Below are positions 1 to 11,391 of a stretch of DNA of 64,000 nt, piece by piece. The position numbers and the translations under genes are program-made. The notes under the pieces were generated by a model. It was not told the origin of the DNA. It saw only the letters and a list, made by a program, of their open reading frames with translations, and made no database searches. This DNA is from Alentia gelatinosa. Its lineage: Eukaryota; Annelida; Polychaeta; Phyllodocida; Polynoidae. The stretch's first letter is position 1. Every line of letters begins with the position of its first letter. Location: contig OX465581.1 of the NCBI GenBank assembly GCA_950022655.1, forward strand, positions 109,909,125 to 109,973,124, given 5' to 3'.

Positions 1-14
1 CCACGGCAAAAGAT

Positions 15-45
15 CTGCTGGAAGAATGATTCACTCTTCCAGCAG
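15..45. repeat. Short perfect inverted repeat (11-bp stem)
   Basis: Positions 15-25 (CTGCTGGAAGA) pair exactly with 35-45 across a 9-base loop. The arm resembles the CTGCTGGGAGAGTG end of the MULE-like elements at 24,875 and 29,325, so this may be two abutting terminal remnants of that family. No target duplication can be tested at the window edge. Confidence 0.5.
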
Positions 46-450
46 ACTCTGGTACTAGAAGATTAGCTAGGCGAGTGTAAGTCAAGGCAGTTCAGATCGG
101 ATTCCACCAGAGCTATTAAACGTCAGTGTATCTCTGGAGGTCAAAGTAGATGATGTGCACATCTGAGCAAGTTCTCTCTCTGCGCTGAATATTTCCAACC
201 ATATGATTGGCCGGAATGGGGAAAATCTAGGTTGACTCACTAGTACACCACCTCTGGCAAGAAAATGATTAGTGAACCTGCGTAAGATCTAGGTTGGTTT
301 CCCAGTCGTTGTCTAGGAGGCTTGGCTAAATTTCAACCTTTTTATCCTGCTCCTCATTATAAACCCTGACCTGATAGATAATGATAACCATTTGTAATCA
401 TAGAGGTCTGAGATAATCGTATTTGATAGAACCCGGAGATGCTGTCCTGC

Positions 451-1085
451 TTTTTTTTCTTTTTTGGGGGGGTTCAAATCTTTATTCTGGACTTGTATCT
501 AGGCTCAAAAGGCCTGTCTTCCTTACAGCCAGCCAATGCGGCACCCAACATTAGGTGGGTAAGTTATTAGGAGAACAATTTGGTTTATTTTTAATTTTAG
601 TAGTAATATCAGAGAGAGAGAAAAAAAGAGAAAAACGAGGGTATGACCCATCTGCAATCAGGGCTTACTGCCCAATAGTTAGTAAGTGTGATAAAGGTTC
701 GTGATGATTGTTGATGACATTGGATGAACGTTTACATATAGTTTACTATATGGACTCACTTGAGTCTAGCCTTATATCTTTTGAATAGTGGGTGCAATGG
801 AGCGATAATCCTACAATTGTTTAGATTACCAATAAAGCTAATCATTATCTAAGATCCTAGGTCATTTAATACAGGGTCCATTTGCAAATTCAAAAAAATG
901 ATGGTCTTAGTTTATGCGTCTGTTTTGGAGCAGTGGCTTCCTTAAATAGCGTTTGAGTGCAGAGGGGCTTTTTATGGCACGTATCTCCCTTGGCAACTTA
1001 TTCCAGATATTCGTCGTTTTATATCTTATGCTTTTCATATAAGTCATGCATTTAGGGTTTTCAGATTTTAAAAGTATGCTATGTG
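451..1085 (-). mobile_element. 5'-truncated LINE (non-LTR retrotransposon) 3' end
   Basis: Read on the minus strand, about 1,080-915 encodes the C-terminal tail typical of LINE ORF2 proteins (KTTNIWNKLPREIRAIKS, followed by SALKRYLRKPLL). A 3' UTR follows, with AATAAA near 483 and an A-rich tail at 451-465. The 3' UTR motif (TTTATTCTGGA, then tCAAAAGGCC on the plus strand) is shared with the copies at about 22,458 and 55,043. It lies in the GST intron a few bases past the exon-4 donor. It is a dead fragment with no reverse transcriptase core. Confidence 0.75.
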
Positions 1086-1099
1086 GCGTTGATACTGAC

Positions 1100-1204
1100 C
1101 TTGTCGCCCACGATGAAGCCTGCCGGATTGGCGGCTATTTGACGCTCCAGACCCTTCAGAGTGTTGGGAAGCATGGTGTTCTCAAAGTCTGCTCTGCGCT
1201 GTTC
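1100..1204 (-). CDS. GST sigma coding exon 4
   Basis: The acceptor is taaaaccag before GAACAG; the donor is GTCAGT. The 105 nt (35 codons) encode EQRRADFENTMLP through AGFIVGDK, the conserved segment preceding the final family exon. It is phase 0 at both ends. Confidence 0.88.
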
Positions 1205-4196
1205 CTGGTTTTACCAAACACCACAATGTTGGGTCAGTGAGTTCATCGGTAACTCGTACTTGCCATTTATATGGAGGTTAAGAAGTGTAAATGATCAACA
1301 TATACAATATGTAGGTATAGAGGATGTTACCATTGATTAAGTGTAGGACTCCTAGAATCCTGGTTACTCGCTCTTTTACCATTCTGAATATTCACCTTCA
1401 TTACTCCACACTGTGCATACTAATGAATGCCCAAATGATTAACCTGTCCAGTTCGATTCTGGGATTTTAAAAGATGCCGCGGTGGCATAAATCCTCAATA
1501 CAATTCACCATAGAAAATAATGCATTGTAGGGTAGCTCTTAACTCAATTAGAATAATGGGAAGTGGTCCTCTTATTTTTACTCGCATTTGCGCATAATAA
1601 TATGTAAAAGCAGAAGTACAGTAGAACCCCGCCAAACTGGATACCCCTATACTAATTAAGCAAAACCTTTTGTTTGGGTTTCCTTCATGGCGAGGTAAAA
1701 TTAATATGATCAACAGGGATTCTGTTCCCATGTGTCAAGTTGCGTGCCCCTATTCGAGGGGTGTTTCACAACAGGGGTTCGAGTATATACTGATGTCTTC
1801 AAATCATTTCTCCTTATAATCATCCCCGTAAATTGTCAGGCAACGGGCAGAACCCAGCTAGAACAAATGATCTGAATAAGTCATGCGGATGTTCTGATGC
1901 TATTAAAAAACAACTCATTTTGGCTAATCGCCGATGTCCTCGAAAATAGTTTTTAGAATTAGAAAATTCTATCATTTTAAAAATTCAAATTAGTCATCAG
2001 TATCTCAAAGTCGAATATAGATAACCTTGCATTAAAGTTTTCTGATTTATAAAACAAGAGTAACGTTTACAAATGTGCCACGTATTTAAGCGACCTCCTT
2101 GATAGAATGCGTATAAGGCACGTTATAATTTACATGTATTGTTGTTCAAAGGAATAGCTATTTCATCCAAGATCTGCTTGGTTTGCATGAAAATATGCAT
2201 GAGATGTAAGATTTTGCTTACCTGTCGTGCTTCATCCTTCTCATAAAACATGAATAGGATATGTTCATTTCCAACGCTTTCAAGTTGGTCTACAGCAGCG
2301 TCTGCCAAAGCCTTCTCGACGCCATCTTTACCGACCTGGTCTGAACAAATATAATTATATATGATCATGCTGTACAAGCTACAAAACGAGGTGATAATTT
2401 ACGGTTCGCACGGAATGAGGCATATATGCCGAGTTCCGTAAGAACCGTAAGAACCGGGGGTATAAAAAGGAGCGAATTTCACCTTCAACCTCTATTATCT
2501 ATTTTTTATTTTTTTGTATATCTATATTCATTTATATTATATAAATTATTTCAAGTAAATAAATATAAATCATATATGATTTATATTTATTTACTTAATT
2601 ATGTGTGGTTGATAAACATTTGAACCTAATAACCATCGTTTCCTTCATTTATGTAGGTATTCTCTATTGTATAACCATTGAAAGACTGAAAACCCCGCTG
2701 GGGGACACTTTGCCCGGAATGGAGGGTGTCCCCTTAAGAGGGGTTTTACTGTACCCGAAATCAATAAAATGATTAATTCAATTTAACCTAACAACTGATA
2801 TTTCAGTCGATGCGTACGGAAGAGTGTTCCGTATTTTGCCGTATGGAACACTTGTTCCGTACGCTGTTTTTAAGTCATATTGTCAAAAAAAGATCATATT
2901 GTCAAAAAAACACCTTTTCTGACTCAAACCGGAGGCGAGGCGAAAGTCGAACCGTCGGAACGCCAGAATGATATTTGATCAACTTTAAGTCATATTGTTC
3001 CACAGCCGAAGAACGCCAGTCACCGTTCTGACACATGGTGGTGTAATTGTGTAACACCTAGGAAACGTTTATCATTTTCATCTTTGTATTGTTGTGCATG
3101 ACGTCCAATCTATTGAAGACCCGCACATACAACCTCAAGAGAAAAGTATATCCATTGTTTAGGCCCCTATCCCTAAAATTAAGTTGTGCGTTCTGGTTGG
3201 TGTGGGATCTTTTTATCTCGGCTGAATTTGGTCATTATGCTTTAGGATTAAACTGAAGGAGCCGGCGGAAGATAGAGTGTTTATCGCCCAAACTGACACC
3301 TCCAGTCTAAATAAAAACCTTTTAATTAAAAAAAAAGGTGTCAAATGATACATACCTGTCTCTCGGGCGATAAAACGAGCAATGGCCATACTCTGTGAGA
3401 TCATCACATCACCTCTCTTCAATACTGGAAGTTGTCCGAAAGGTAAGTCTGTGATAGAGACAACATATTTCTTGTATTTCTGCTCTATTCCATTGCACTT
3501 CCAGTGAGGAGGTGACATCAGTATGATAACCATATCAATGCAGTGATAAGAAAGAAGAAACCAGCATGTTTTGGTCAAAGTCGTCGTTATCCACGCGTTT
3601 TAATGTGGAGTGATATGAACAGGGTGACAGCCAAATGACTATCACATAGCATTCAAACGAGTTGGAGAATGACATCTTTGACCAAAACGAGTTGCTTTCT
3701 GTATTTATCTCACCCCTGTACATACTAAAATAATGTAGGATGTATACACAGAATATAATCCATGGAGAACGGACTACAATACTCGTAGGGGCATGGAGAA
3801 CGAGCTCCCAAAATTAAGCCTATGGGCCAAAAATACCAGGGGTGAGATAAATTCCTACTTTCTTGTTGGTATTATTGATTATAGCACAAACATCTTAAAT
3901 AATGTGATACTGAGAGGAGTATAGTAAACAGCTCCTGCATATCGAGTAGGTATATTGGTACTTGAAGTTTCATCATATGGAAAATAAGATAGGTTCTATA
4001 AGTTCTCCTTATGAATAAATATAGCAAGGCAGACCTTTCTTTGCGTCAGCCCAATTGGCTGTGGGTGGAAACGGATGACGGGTGTCGATAAACTGCTTCC
4101 CACTGATTTTATACAATAACCGTGCTGTCTCAGCACGGCCTCTCATATTGAAGTATTCCAACTCGTCCATCATGCACCGTTCTTTGTTTTCTATAT
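1100..4196 (-). CDS. Sigma-class glutathione S-transferase, exons 1-4 of a partial gene
   Basis: Cytosolic sigma-class GST (same family as hematopoietic prostaglandin D synthase and S-crystallins), which conjugates glutathione to electrophiles or isomerises prostaglandin H2. Four minus-strand exons join in consistent phases: 4035-4173, 3356-3484, 2222-2340 and 1100-1204, giving 164 residues. Visible signatures are the N-terminal EYFNMRGRAE with the catalytic Tyr, NWAD with the GSH-site Trp, FGQLPVL with the cis-Pro, and ISQSMAIARFIARE with the GSH-binding Gln-Ser. Exon 4 ends FIVGDK, a usual boundary in the family. The last 35-45 residues (a final exon) must lie left of the window. A 5' UTR acceptor (tgttggcag) precedes the two adjacent ATGs, so at least one upstream non-coding exon exists to the right. 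It looks functional in what is visible. The exact substrate cannot be told. Confidence 0.92.
2222..2340 (-). CDS. GST sigma coding exon 3
   Basis: The acceptor ttgttcag is followed by ACCAGGTCGG; the donor is GTAAGC. The 119 nt encode the start of the all-helical C-terminal domain (DQVGKDGVEKALADAAVDQL). A degenerate hairpin repeat (2366-2457) lies in the intron 25 bases from the acceptor. Confidence 0.88.
2366..2457. repeat. Degraded copy of the 121-bp hairpin at 56,926
   Basis: CATGCTGTACAAGCT, GAGGTGATAATTTACGG and GAGGCATATATGCCGAG match the left arm and centre of the hairpin at 56,926-57,046. The right arm is mostly lost here (only CCGTAAGAACCGTAAGAACC remains, itself a small tandem duplication). 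Confidence 0.7.
2746..2885 (+). repeat. Diverged copy of the TTTACTATATACCC element with inner hairpin
   Basis: It begins tttactgtacccgaaat and shares order and motifs with 57,061-57,247 (same orientation) and 9,569-9,752 (opposite). The core is a near-perfect hairpin at 2,812-2,863 (GCGTACGGAAGAGTGTTCCG against its complement). Confidence 0.65.
3356..3484 (-). CDS. GST sigma coding exon 2
   Basis: The acceptor is aatag before AGCAGAAATAC, chosen because it restores the phase left by exon 1; a second AG five bases on (gagcag) would break the frame. It encodes the FGQLPVL and SQSMAIARFIA glutathione-site segments. The donor is GTATGTATC. 129 nt, phase 1 to phase 1. Confidence 0.9.
3570..3851 (-). 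repeat. TTTATCTCACCCCTG inverted-repeat element with flanking shared DNA, copy 1
   Basis: Ends TTTATCTCACCCCTG (3,704) and CAGGGGTGAGATAAA (to 3,851) are inverted. The adjoining 3,570-3,703 is also shared, so the full repeat is about 280 bp. Reverse-complement copies lie at 36,272-36,495 and 42,152-42,390. It sits in GST intron 1. Confidence 0.75.
4035..4173 (-). CDS. GST sigma coding exon 1
   Basis: The start is taken as the first of two tandem ATG codons (4171-4173, then 4168-4170); the family N-terminus begins only a few residues before the catalytic Tyr. The exon body extends to 4196, where the acceptor tgttggcag ends. The donor is GTCTGC at 4034-4029. It ends in phase 1 after DAKK. Confidence 0.9.
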
Positions 4197-5991
4197 CTGC
4201 CAACAGAAAAAACAGTCATACTGGAAATAGAATTATACAGAAAATTCATGAATTATCCATTTTTACGGATATCAATGTTCAACATTTATAATCTTATTCA
4301 TCATGTTAACAATTATCTATCACTATCAATACCAATTTATATCTCAACCGCAACCTCCTACGAACTGTCTAAGACAATTTATACCTACCCAATTGTTCAG
4401 TCTATAACGACACGTAACGCTGTCTACTTAATCTCAAAACATCTATGTATTGTTGATCTTGATAAAGGGCAAATCCGCTTGCAAGGTTGGTTCAAATAAA
4501 ATTGCCTATAAAATCAAATTGGCTGCCTCATTGTTGTAGCCTACTGTCCTTCTATAAAGCAGTTTTATACAGACTTTCTCAAGAAATACAATACTATTGC
4601 TACAGATGCGAATCAGATGGAATGTTAGAATATTTGATGTTCTTCAATTGAAGACAGAACCTAGAAGCTTAGTTTCATAGTTGGGTTATTAGTTCAGTCT
4701 CAAAATAAAACACTTATTTAAACAATAATATTAGATCTCCGCTTTTACTATGAGAGACCCTGAAAATCTAGAAGAAAATATAAGCTCATAGAGTGCTGTT
4801 CATAAATAAAGCATAATACCTCTCTCACCCATATTCAGTTCAAAAGCTCAATATAACGGTCAGGCCATATGGGTGGCTTATTTATTCTTCTAGACGGATC
4901 CCCAGTGGTTCTCTTAACTGGAGTCCCAGTAGTTCTCCTAACCTGACCATTTGAATAGCTGTGTATTGGGCTCAATTTAGGTATTTATTTGAATCCATGA
5001 ATGAATACATTTCTGAAACTAAGCACTATTGACTGACATTTTATCTGAGATAACATGTCTTTTTAATTTAAGACATATTTCAGATGTATGATAACTGTAG
5101 CAACGTGTCTTCATGGAGTCTCATCAGTGGGCGCAATAGTCGCACAATACAAATATCTATTTTCACCATACATGTGAAAATATCCACAGCAAGCTTTTGC
5201 CAGGGCTTATAAGACATTTGATTCATGCATGGTTTTAAAACTTAATAAACATGGCCAGAACATATGTGTCTTGCTTAACATCTTGCCTTGCCTATGCCAA
5301 AGTGTCTATCATGCAGGATATCAAGTATCTCACGTTTCAGTCTCTCAGTCTATATTGGAGCATATATCCTATTTTCAACAGAGAGAAGTCCTTCTACCAC
5401 ATACATATCTCATAATTCCTGAAATCATTTAGATCACAATGCAAGATCTTCTTATAATCTGGGCAGCAATTATGGATCAAAATGCAGAGCTGTTGCAAGA
5501 GTTCATCTTGTTCTGTAGTCTCTTTTATTTCTCCTTCTGTGCCAACAAACAACGGAAGGTAAACATGGTTGTGTTACTCTTCCTTCCATTTCACTTTCTA
5601 ACCCACTGTCTGATGCTTCCTTCATGAGGTAGGCACATGATACATTTGCGAGATACATGTTCCTGTGCTGTGACAGCGGTAAGTGATGGATGCACGCCCG
5701 GTATTTAATTAGGTCTCTGGGGTCCAGACAGACCCTCAGGTCACCATATTCCTTTTCTATGATGTGAAATCATACTTTCGATGCGTCTTTATATGACATT
5801 ATTCATATGGTTTAGTGTCCTCATAATTTTTCTACGACACTCTTTCTTTTGGATTATATGATACATGGAAAAGAAAAATGCGAGTAATGCATGCCATATA
5901 CCATAAAGCTCAATGGGTAATGAATATTCTTGCTATACTTGTAAAAGTAGACACACCCTTTTGGGATAACAGTCTATTAGCATGGAATACT
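4197..5991. other. Intergenic, AT-rich, no gene seen
   Basis: Holds the presumed GST 5' region and promoter side. I see no coding exon with splice-site support and no clear repeat structure. Short open frames here lack codon bias or motifs. Confidence 0.5.
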
Positions 5992-7946
5992 GGGCCCTGT
6001 TTTTTAGTCACGATCTACGACCTTTTTGGAAGACAAAAGATGGCCGGCGTTCTATAGACGGTGTCGTAGTGCGCCACGGACGATCGCTGCTAAAAGTATA
6101 GAACTGTCTTACGTTCTATAAAACCTCTTGCTTCCCATACGAATTAAGCAATGAAATTTTAACACATGTAAGACATACATATAACCTATAATCGTCTCAA
6201 ATATGAAGAAAATCGGTCGCAGCGTTATGAAGATATCGGCGTTTGAATTTCGTCATAGCAATCGTCTGCTCTGGTGGCCATAACACCCTCCCACCTGTGT
6301 GTAGTAAATGTCGAGGTCACAGCATAGGTTAGTCCGTTCAGGCACCGCGCCGCCTCCGGGTTACGGTACGTGAAGGTCTAACAGAGCATGGCTGTGATTG
6401 CCCAGTCCCGTTTGGGCGCCTGGGACCCGTTTCAATAGAATGTGTCACTAAGACACTTAGTGACATGTTTAGTGACCCCAATAGTGACTTGAATAGCAGA
6501 AAATCTTCGTCTCGTTTCAGAAGGCATGTCACTGTAGGGGAGGTGTGTCTTGTCACTGTTGTGGATGTGTCCCTAGTTTGGGACAAAACATGTGGGGTAC
6601 CCCATCTCACATACTCATGTCATACCGGGAACAAGTGCCATCAATGTGAAGGTCACAGCATAAATTAGTGACAGCGCTTGAATAATTCTACACTGGCCAC
6701 CAGAGCAGCATTTGTTATGACAAAATTCAAATGTGAATATCTCTGGATTGCATGAGCCGATTTCCTTCACATTTGGCATGTTTATAAGTTGTATGTGTCC
6801 CTAAGTGGGCTTAAATTTTTATAGCTTAATTCTTACAGGAAGTAAAGTTACGCATTTGTGACAATAGAAGCGAGAGGGTATACCCTCTCGCTATTTAGGA
6901 CACAACAGTGACACCAATAGTGACTGGACATGGGTTTTTTTAAATGGTGAGGCCACTATTAGCGCCTGTCTGGAACATGGACTCGCGGAATGGCTTGTCA
7001 TTAAACTACTGAAACGCTACCTGTCGCTATCGTGTCCCAGGACACAGTAACGGACGTCCTACAGGCTATTGAAACGGGTCCCAAGTATAGGAAGGAGTAT
7101 TGTGACTGGCTGTTCTAATTATAGCAACAACCGGAGCCTGAGAATATCCCACTACATGTGAAGGCGATTTTTACCACAGACAATACATTCCCCAACTTTG
7201 CCCTTCACTGGGGTGTTTTGACTCTCTTCCCCAGGCTTCTGGGACACCTTTTTGGGAGAGAACATAACTAAACATTCAGCCCTGTTTTGTCCACGATTCT
7301 GGCGCAGAACCCATTCTAACTCTCCAAGCTGATTTATTTTGTACATGTCTATTAAAATCTACTGTAGGACCTATGCTTGAAGAGTAACATACTGGTTGCC
7401 GGCAAATCAGTCACGCCAGCTTAGTACCAGCGATCCGCCATTATCCAGGTGCATGTTGGGAAGAAGGCAGGAATTCCCACCTTAAAATGGCAGCGCAAAA
7501 CAGTCTGTGTTTGAGCCTGTGTGCCCTGGCCCTGGCGACAACGGACTGTACTAGAGTCTTAGCATAGGTGCACCCCTTTCACAAATTAGGGTCACGTGAG
7601 CGTAGGGCTACACTGGCCATCAGAGCAGACATTGCTATGACGAAATTCAAACGCTGATATCTTCGGAATGCTACGATTATTGATTATATGTATACCTTAC
7701 TCGTGTTAAAATTTCATTGCTTAATTCCTACGGGAAGTGAAGTTGCGCATTGGTACGACATGTCCAGAGTGGTCTTAGACAGACAACACTTATGGCGACA
7801 CTTTCCGGTCCATTGGCCACCTTTTACCTCCCTATGTGTCGTATCTACAGCAAGTGTCGCAGCCAGCCTAAGATCGTAGCTCTATAGCACACTGACAGCA
7901 AATATGTGTCGTAAGTTACGAATGTCGTGACTAAAAAACAGGGCCC
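5992..7946. mobile_element. Non-autonomous element with GGGCCCTGTTTTTTAGTCAC termini, copy 1 (1,955 bp)
   Basis: Perfect 22-bp terminal inverted repeats (first 20 bases GGGCCCTGTTTTTTAGTCAC) at 5,992 and ending at 7,946. No transposase frame is present. A second element (6,422-7,082) is nested inside. Internal blocks near 6,140-6,270 and 7,609-7,780 are inverted copies of one core also found in 27,131-27,854. I could not define a target duplication. Confidence 0.75.
6422..7082. mobile_element. GGGACCCGTTTCAATAG element, nested copy (661 bp)
   Basis: Termini GGGACCCGTTTCAATAG and CTATTGAAACGGGTCCC are a perfect 17-bp inverted repeat. It shares its whole layout with 30,633-31,634, including the inner palindrome GAGAGGGTATACCCTCTC. 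No coding capacity. It lies inside the larger element 5,992-7,946. Confidence 0.78.
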
Positions 7947-8794
7947 TGATGTCTAAAGGCTAAAATTGTTGTATAGGGAGAAAATATGTCTGGGTTTATT
8001 TTCTAATAAATTCATTTGATTATTTGCCTATCTACTCCATAGTAACGTGTTTAGTTGCATTGAGGTACAACCTTTTTAAGATCCAATCGAAAATTGTGTC
8101 GTCTAGTCCCAAGTCCAAATGGGTGTAGAAAATACGTCCGGAGTGGTTAAATACTTCCAGAGTCTAGTTTTATCCATGGATGTTGTTATACTGAACTTTT
8201 TCTAAATTGTTTGAGGAGTTACGAAGTATGACCTCTTCATGCTTCTTGCGCTAGACAAACGGCAACAATGACATGTTTATATCAAAAATGCCTTATAGTA
8301 TCCAACTTTCCAAAATACAACCAAAACAGGAAGAAATGTGAATTTGCACAGGTATAACAAGGAGAAACCACGGACAAGGAAGTGAAGTCTTACCCGTACG
8401 TGGTTTGTAGAGATGTGTGTGTGACGAGGACTAGGAGCTGTATAAAGGTACCTCTACCTTAACATTCTAGTAAATTCAAAGATCAGCCTTGTTGCTTATT
8501 GGACCCTGCCTTCAAGGGGACGTTCATTATTCACGGAAGGGGGGATGACCTATCCAATGGGCTGGTAATTCATTTTGAGGTATTCGCCTGTATGTGTGGG
8601 TGGGTGGGGGGAATTTGATTTTCAAGTATTCGCTGTTGTAATATTTTAGATTCACACACAACTGGAGAACTCTCATTTGCATATATGGGTTTTAGAATTG
8701 TCACTGGGATAATTTACACAATTTAAGGTCAATATGTTTTTTTGCTTTCTGGATCACATGTTACTATAGAGGAAACCTATTAAAGCTTATGCTC
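7947..8794. other. Intergenic, no gene seen
   Basis: AT-rich with a short G-rich patch near 8,600 (GGGTGGGTGGGGGGAATTTG) resembling one at 9,130-9,190. No exon or RNA gene supported. Confidence 0.45.
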
Positions 8795-8890
8795 AGAGCT
8801 TGTATCCCATCTCGTTTGAATCACATAGTAATTCACAAGGCAAAGCCGCGTGAATTACACAGCGATTCAAACGAGATGGGATCGAGCTCT
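8795..8890. repeat. 96-bp hairpin with GGCAAAGCC centre, copy 1
   Basis: The arms run from AGAGCT at 8,795 inward to AATTCAC and back out to AGCTCT at 8,890, with few mismatches. They include ATCTCGTTTGAATC paired with GATTCAAACGAGAT. The centre is AAGGCAAAGCCG. The same centre and similar CGTTTGAA arms recur at 39,031-39,189. Confidence 0.75.
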
Positions 8891-9141
8891 GACCCTAAAC
8901 TTGAATGGATTTCTTCAACTCATCCTTCTCATTGACTAATGGGCTAACATTTGTGACATAAGCCACCATTGGATATTTTCCTTAAATATCTCATGGTCGT
9001 TGGATGCAAGTTGCCAATGTTAATTTATAATGGAGATAAATACCGTGATGAAGCGTGATGGGAAGGAAATGATTTAAGGGGTGATGTCATGGACATCAGG
9101 GGATTTCTCTGGAGGGGACGCTACATTTTGAGGTATTTGGG

Positions 9142-9239
9142 GTGGGGGGGGGGGGGGGGGTGGGGATTCAATTTTGGGGTATTCCCGAGGGGGGACACTC
9201 AATTTATATGAATTCGCCGAAGAATCCCCCCCCCCCTGC
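9142..9239. repeat. Homopolymeric G run followed by C run
   Basis: About 20 G in near-continuous run at 9,142-9,163 and about 10 C at 9,226-9,237, with AATTTTGGGGTATTC between. Probably strand-slippage products inside a G-rich repeat; a G-quadruplex or hairpin could form. Confidence 0.6.
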
Positions 9240-9568
9240 CATAAATATTGAACGCTCCCTAGGGAGAGAGCCCGGGGACAGGGACGTCGATCGTGACGCA
9301 TGTTTAGTCCATGAATATTCTCTGATTTTTGTTTCAATAGTTTCTTCAGACTGTTTGGTTACATGCTAGTCGCTCGATAGATGGGCGTCTCCTTGTATCT
9401 ATAATCACAGATGCACTGAGGGTGGGGCGAACTTCTGAAAGAAAGATCTATCTTACTGCAGGGAAAAGGGCGAGGTCGTATCAACGTCAACGTCGATCCA
9501 CGCCGGTTCACACCATTACAAAATGATCAATTCGTAGCCTATCTGGAGCATATCGTAGCGTATCGGTG

Positions 9569-9752
9569 TTTACTATATACCCATGATGTATATACTGTAA
9601 ATATGCACCGTTTCGGCATATGCCGTAAAAATACTGTACGGACCGCTGGTCCGTACCCTAAAATACGGACCACCTTGCCATACACGTTAATTAAAATTTT
9701 GGTTGTTAAGAAAAATGAAATAGATTTTTTTTTGAATTTCGGGTATAGTAAA
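9569..9752 (-). mobile_element. Miniature inverted-repeat element TTTACTATATACCC, copy (184 bp)
   Basis: Starts TTTACTATATACCC and ends GGGTATAGTAAA. It is the reverse complement of 57,061-57,247 over its whole length, including the hairpin CGGACCGC-TGGTCCG and the CACCGTTTCGGCATATGCC block. Non-coding. Confidence 0.75.
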
Positions 9753-10105
9753 CAGGGGATTCCCTGTAACATCATCTTCATGGGCACAAGTTTTGCAGGA
9801 CCTAGATCGTGTGTCATGCTTTGTATAGAGGTTCATTGCTTTACACACCATATCTAGACTGAGTAAAAACACGAACTTGTCTGTGGTAAACTCAAAGTCA
9901 AACAAGGGCAAGGCCACGCTGGATTCTCGCACCTATATAATTATTGGTGCGTGTCATAACGTGATGTGAGGGTGGAAGAAAAAGGTGTCATGGTCCCAAT
10001 ACACTCCGATAAATCTTACGATGCAACCAGCGTGTATAGCCTAATCCTTTATTATTCCCGAAATAAATGCATATATATACTATGATTTCCTGTTCGAATG
10101 CTTCG

Positions 10106-10194
10106 CCGATACACACCGATGCTCACCGAAAGGCTACGGCAACCGATTGTGTATCGACCCTACTTTATACAGGTTTTGTATCGGTGTGTATCGG
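10106..10194. repeat. Inverted repeat (ATCGGTGTGTATCGG)
   Basis: CCGATACACACCGAT at 10,106-10,120 pairs exactly with ATCGGTGTGTATCGG at 10,180-10,194, with further partial pairing outside. A small foldback remnant. Confidence 0.6.
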
Positions 10195-10470
10195 TAGCGT
10201 TATCGTAGAAACCTGACCAACTGCCCCGACATGCTCTACGACATCGCTGAGCTTTTGATTTTGTATCGGGAGGTCAATATCAGCGTTTATAATCCACCGA
10301 ATACAAAGTGCCCATAGAAAACACATAGACAGCGTGTATGGACATACCCGGCGCATACGGATATGTTGTATGCTCCGGGTGGCGCATACGGGAAAATAGT
10401 GCGTACGAAAAAATAGTGCATAACTAAAATGAACTGATATCAACATGTCACTTGTGCCGAAAAGCTGGAT

Positions 10471-10630
10471 AATAAATACAATATAGACTGGTTTCAGATA
10501 AAAGCGTTTGTATGCTCCTCGGAGTTGACTCTACGCAATATCCTCGCATGCCCTCGGATATTACTACGCGTCAACTCCTCGGAGCATACGGCCGCTTGTA
10601 TCTGAAACCAGTCAATATTGTGTATTTATT
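10471..10630. repeat. 160-bp long-hairpin element, copy 1
   Basis: Near-perfect palindrome with arms of about 70 bp. Outer ends are AATAAATACAATAT and ATATTGTGTATTTATT, then GACTGGTTTCAGATA paired with TATCTGAAACCAGTC, with centre TATCCTCGCATGCCCTCGGAT. Related copies are at 14,873-15,028, 34,295-34,450 and, degraded, about 33,079-33,250. Confidence 0.82.
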
Positions 10631-10965
10631 GCACCTGCTATCTACGGAACCCCTTATTCATGTTATCATATCAACCATAGCAGGGGACATATTGCAGGTT
10701 TTCTATGGTAGTGCGTGGTAGGAATATCAAATAGTCTTTATTCCATAACAGGTGGCAGCGCTCTAGTCGGCCAAGGTCTGTGATGACCTGGTACCTCAGC
10801 ACTTGATAATATTTATGTATTCAGCCGCAGTTTTCATTTTATGTTTCACCTCATTATTGGTTCTGAGACGCTAATTCTTCATTCAAAGATATCATCATGA
10901 AATAATTCCTCGTTTGGTGTGTCACTGGTTTATGATTAAAAAACACAACAAACGCAGCGAGTAAA

Positions 10966-11091
10966 AGAAGTGATCTCTAGATTTTGCAAATGAAATAGCA
11001 AATTTTCACACACTTACTTCAAGGGAGAAGAAGTGATCTCTAGACTTTGCAAATGAAATAGCAAATTTTCACACACTTACTTCAAGGGATA
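10966..11091. repeat. 63-bp tandem duplication just upstream of the secreted repeat-protein gene
   Basis: Two adjacent copies (10,966-11,028 and 11,029-11,091) differ at very few positions. The unit contains GATCTCTAGA and TTTTCACACACTTAC. It ends about 235 bases before the start codon at 11,325, in the likely promoter-proximal region. Confidence 0.85.
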
Positions 11092-11324
11092 GCTGGTGGT
11101 TTTCATCACTTGCTGATATTTCTTTTTAAAAGATTCCAAAAGAGCATGATGTATAGCGAATTAAAATCGGACAAATTTCTTGGCGAGTCCAGAAGAACCG
11201 GTCCGGAGGTGGCAGGTGGTGTTAGAGGATAGTTTATCAGATATCGATCCCTGAAGTCAGGGGACATAAAGCCGGCGTCCTCAAGAACTGGAGGTAGAGA
11301 TGGTGATAACCTGGAGCAGTCAGC

Positions 11325-11391
11325 ATGTCCAAACACCTCCTGGTCGCTGCCCTACTCCTGGGGGCCCTGGCAGTCCACTTCATTGAGTCAG
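11325..11391 (+). CDS. Secreted repeat protein, exon 1 (signal peptide)
   Basis: ATG at 11,325 opens 22 codons plus one base, ending at donor GTAAGT. The product is a positively charged n-region (SKH), a 13-residue hydrophobic core and a short polar c-region, with cleavage likely around residues 18-22. The open frame supports this start, and the sequence before it is not coding. Confidence 0.85.

Noticed and set aside
468..490. GGTTCAAATC, like a tRNA T-loop box
   Set aside because: No acceptor stem or A-box is present at tRNA distance. The sequence belongs to a LINE 3' tail.
1046..1240. Plus-strand 64-codon frame
   Set aside because: It is the antisense of GST exon 4; the minus strand gives the family match with correct splice sites.
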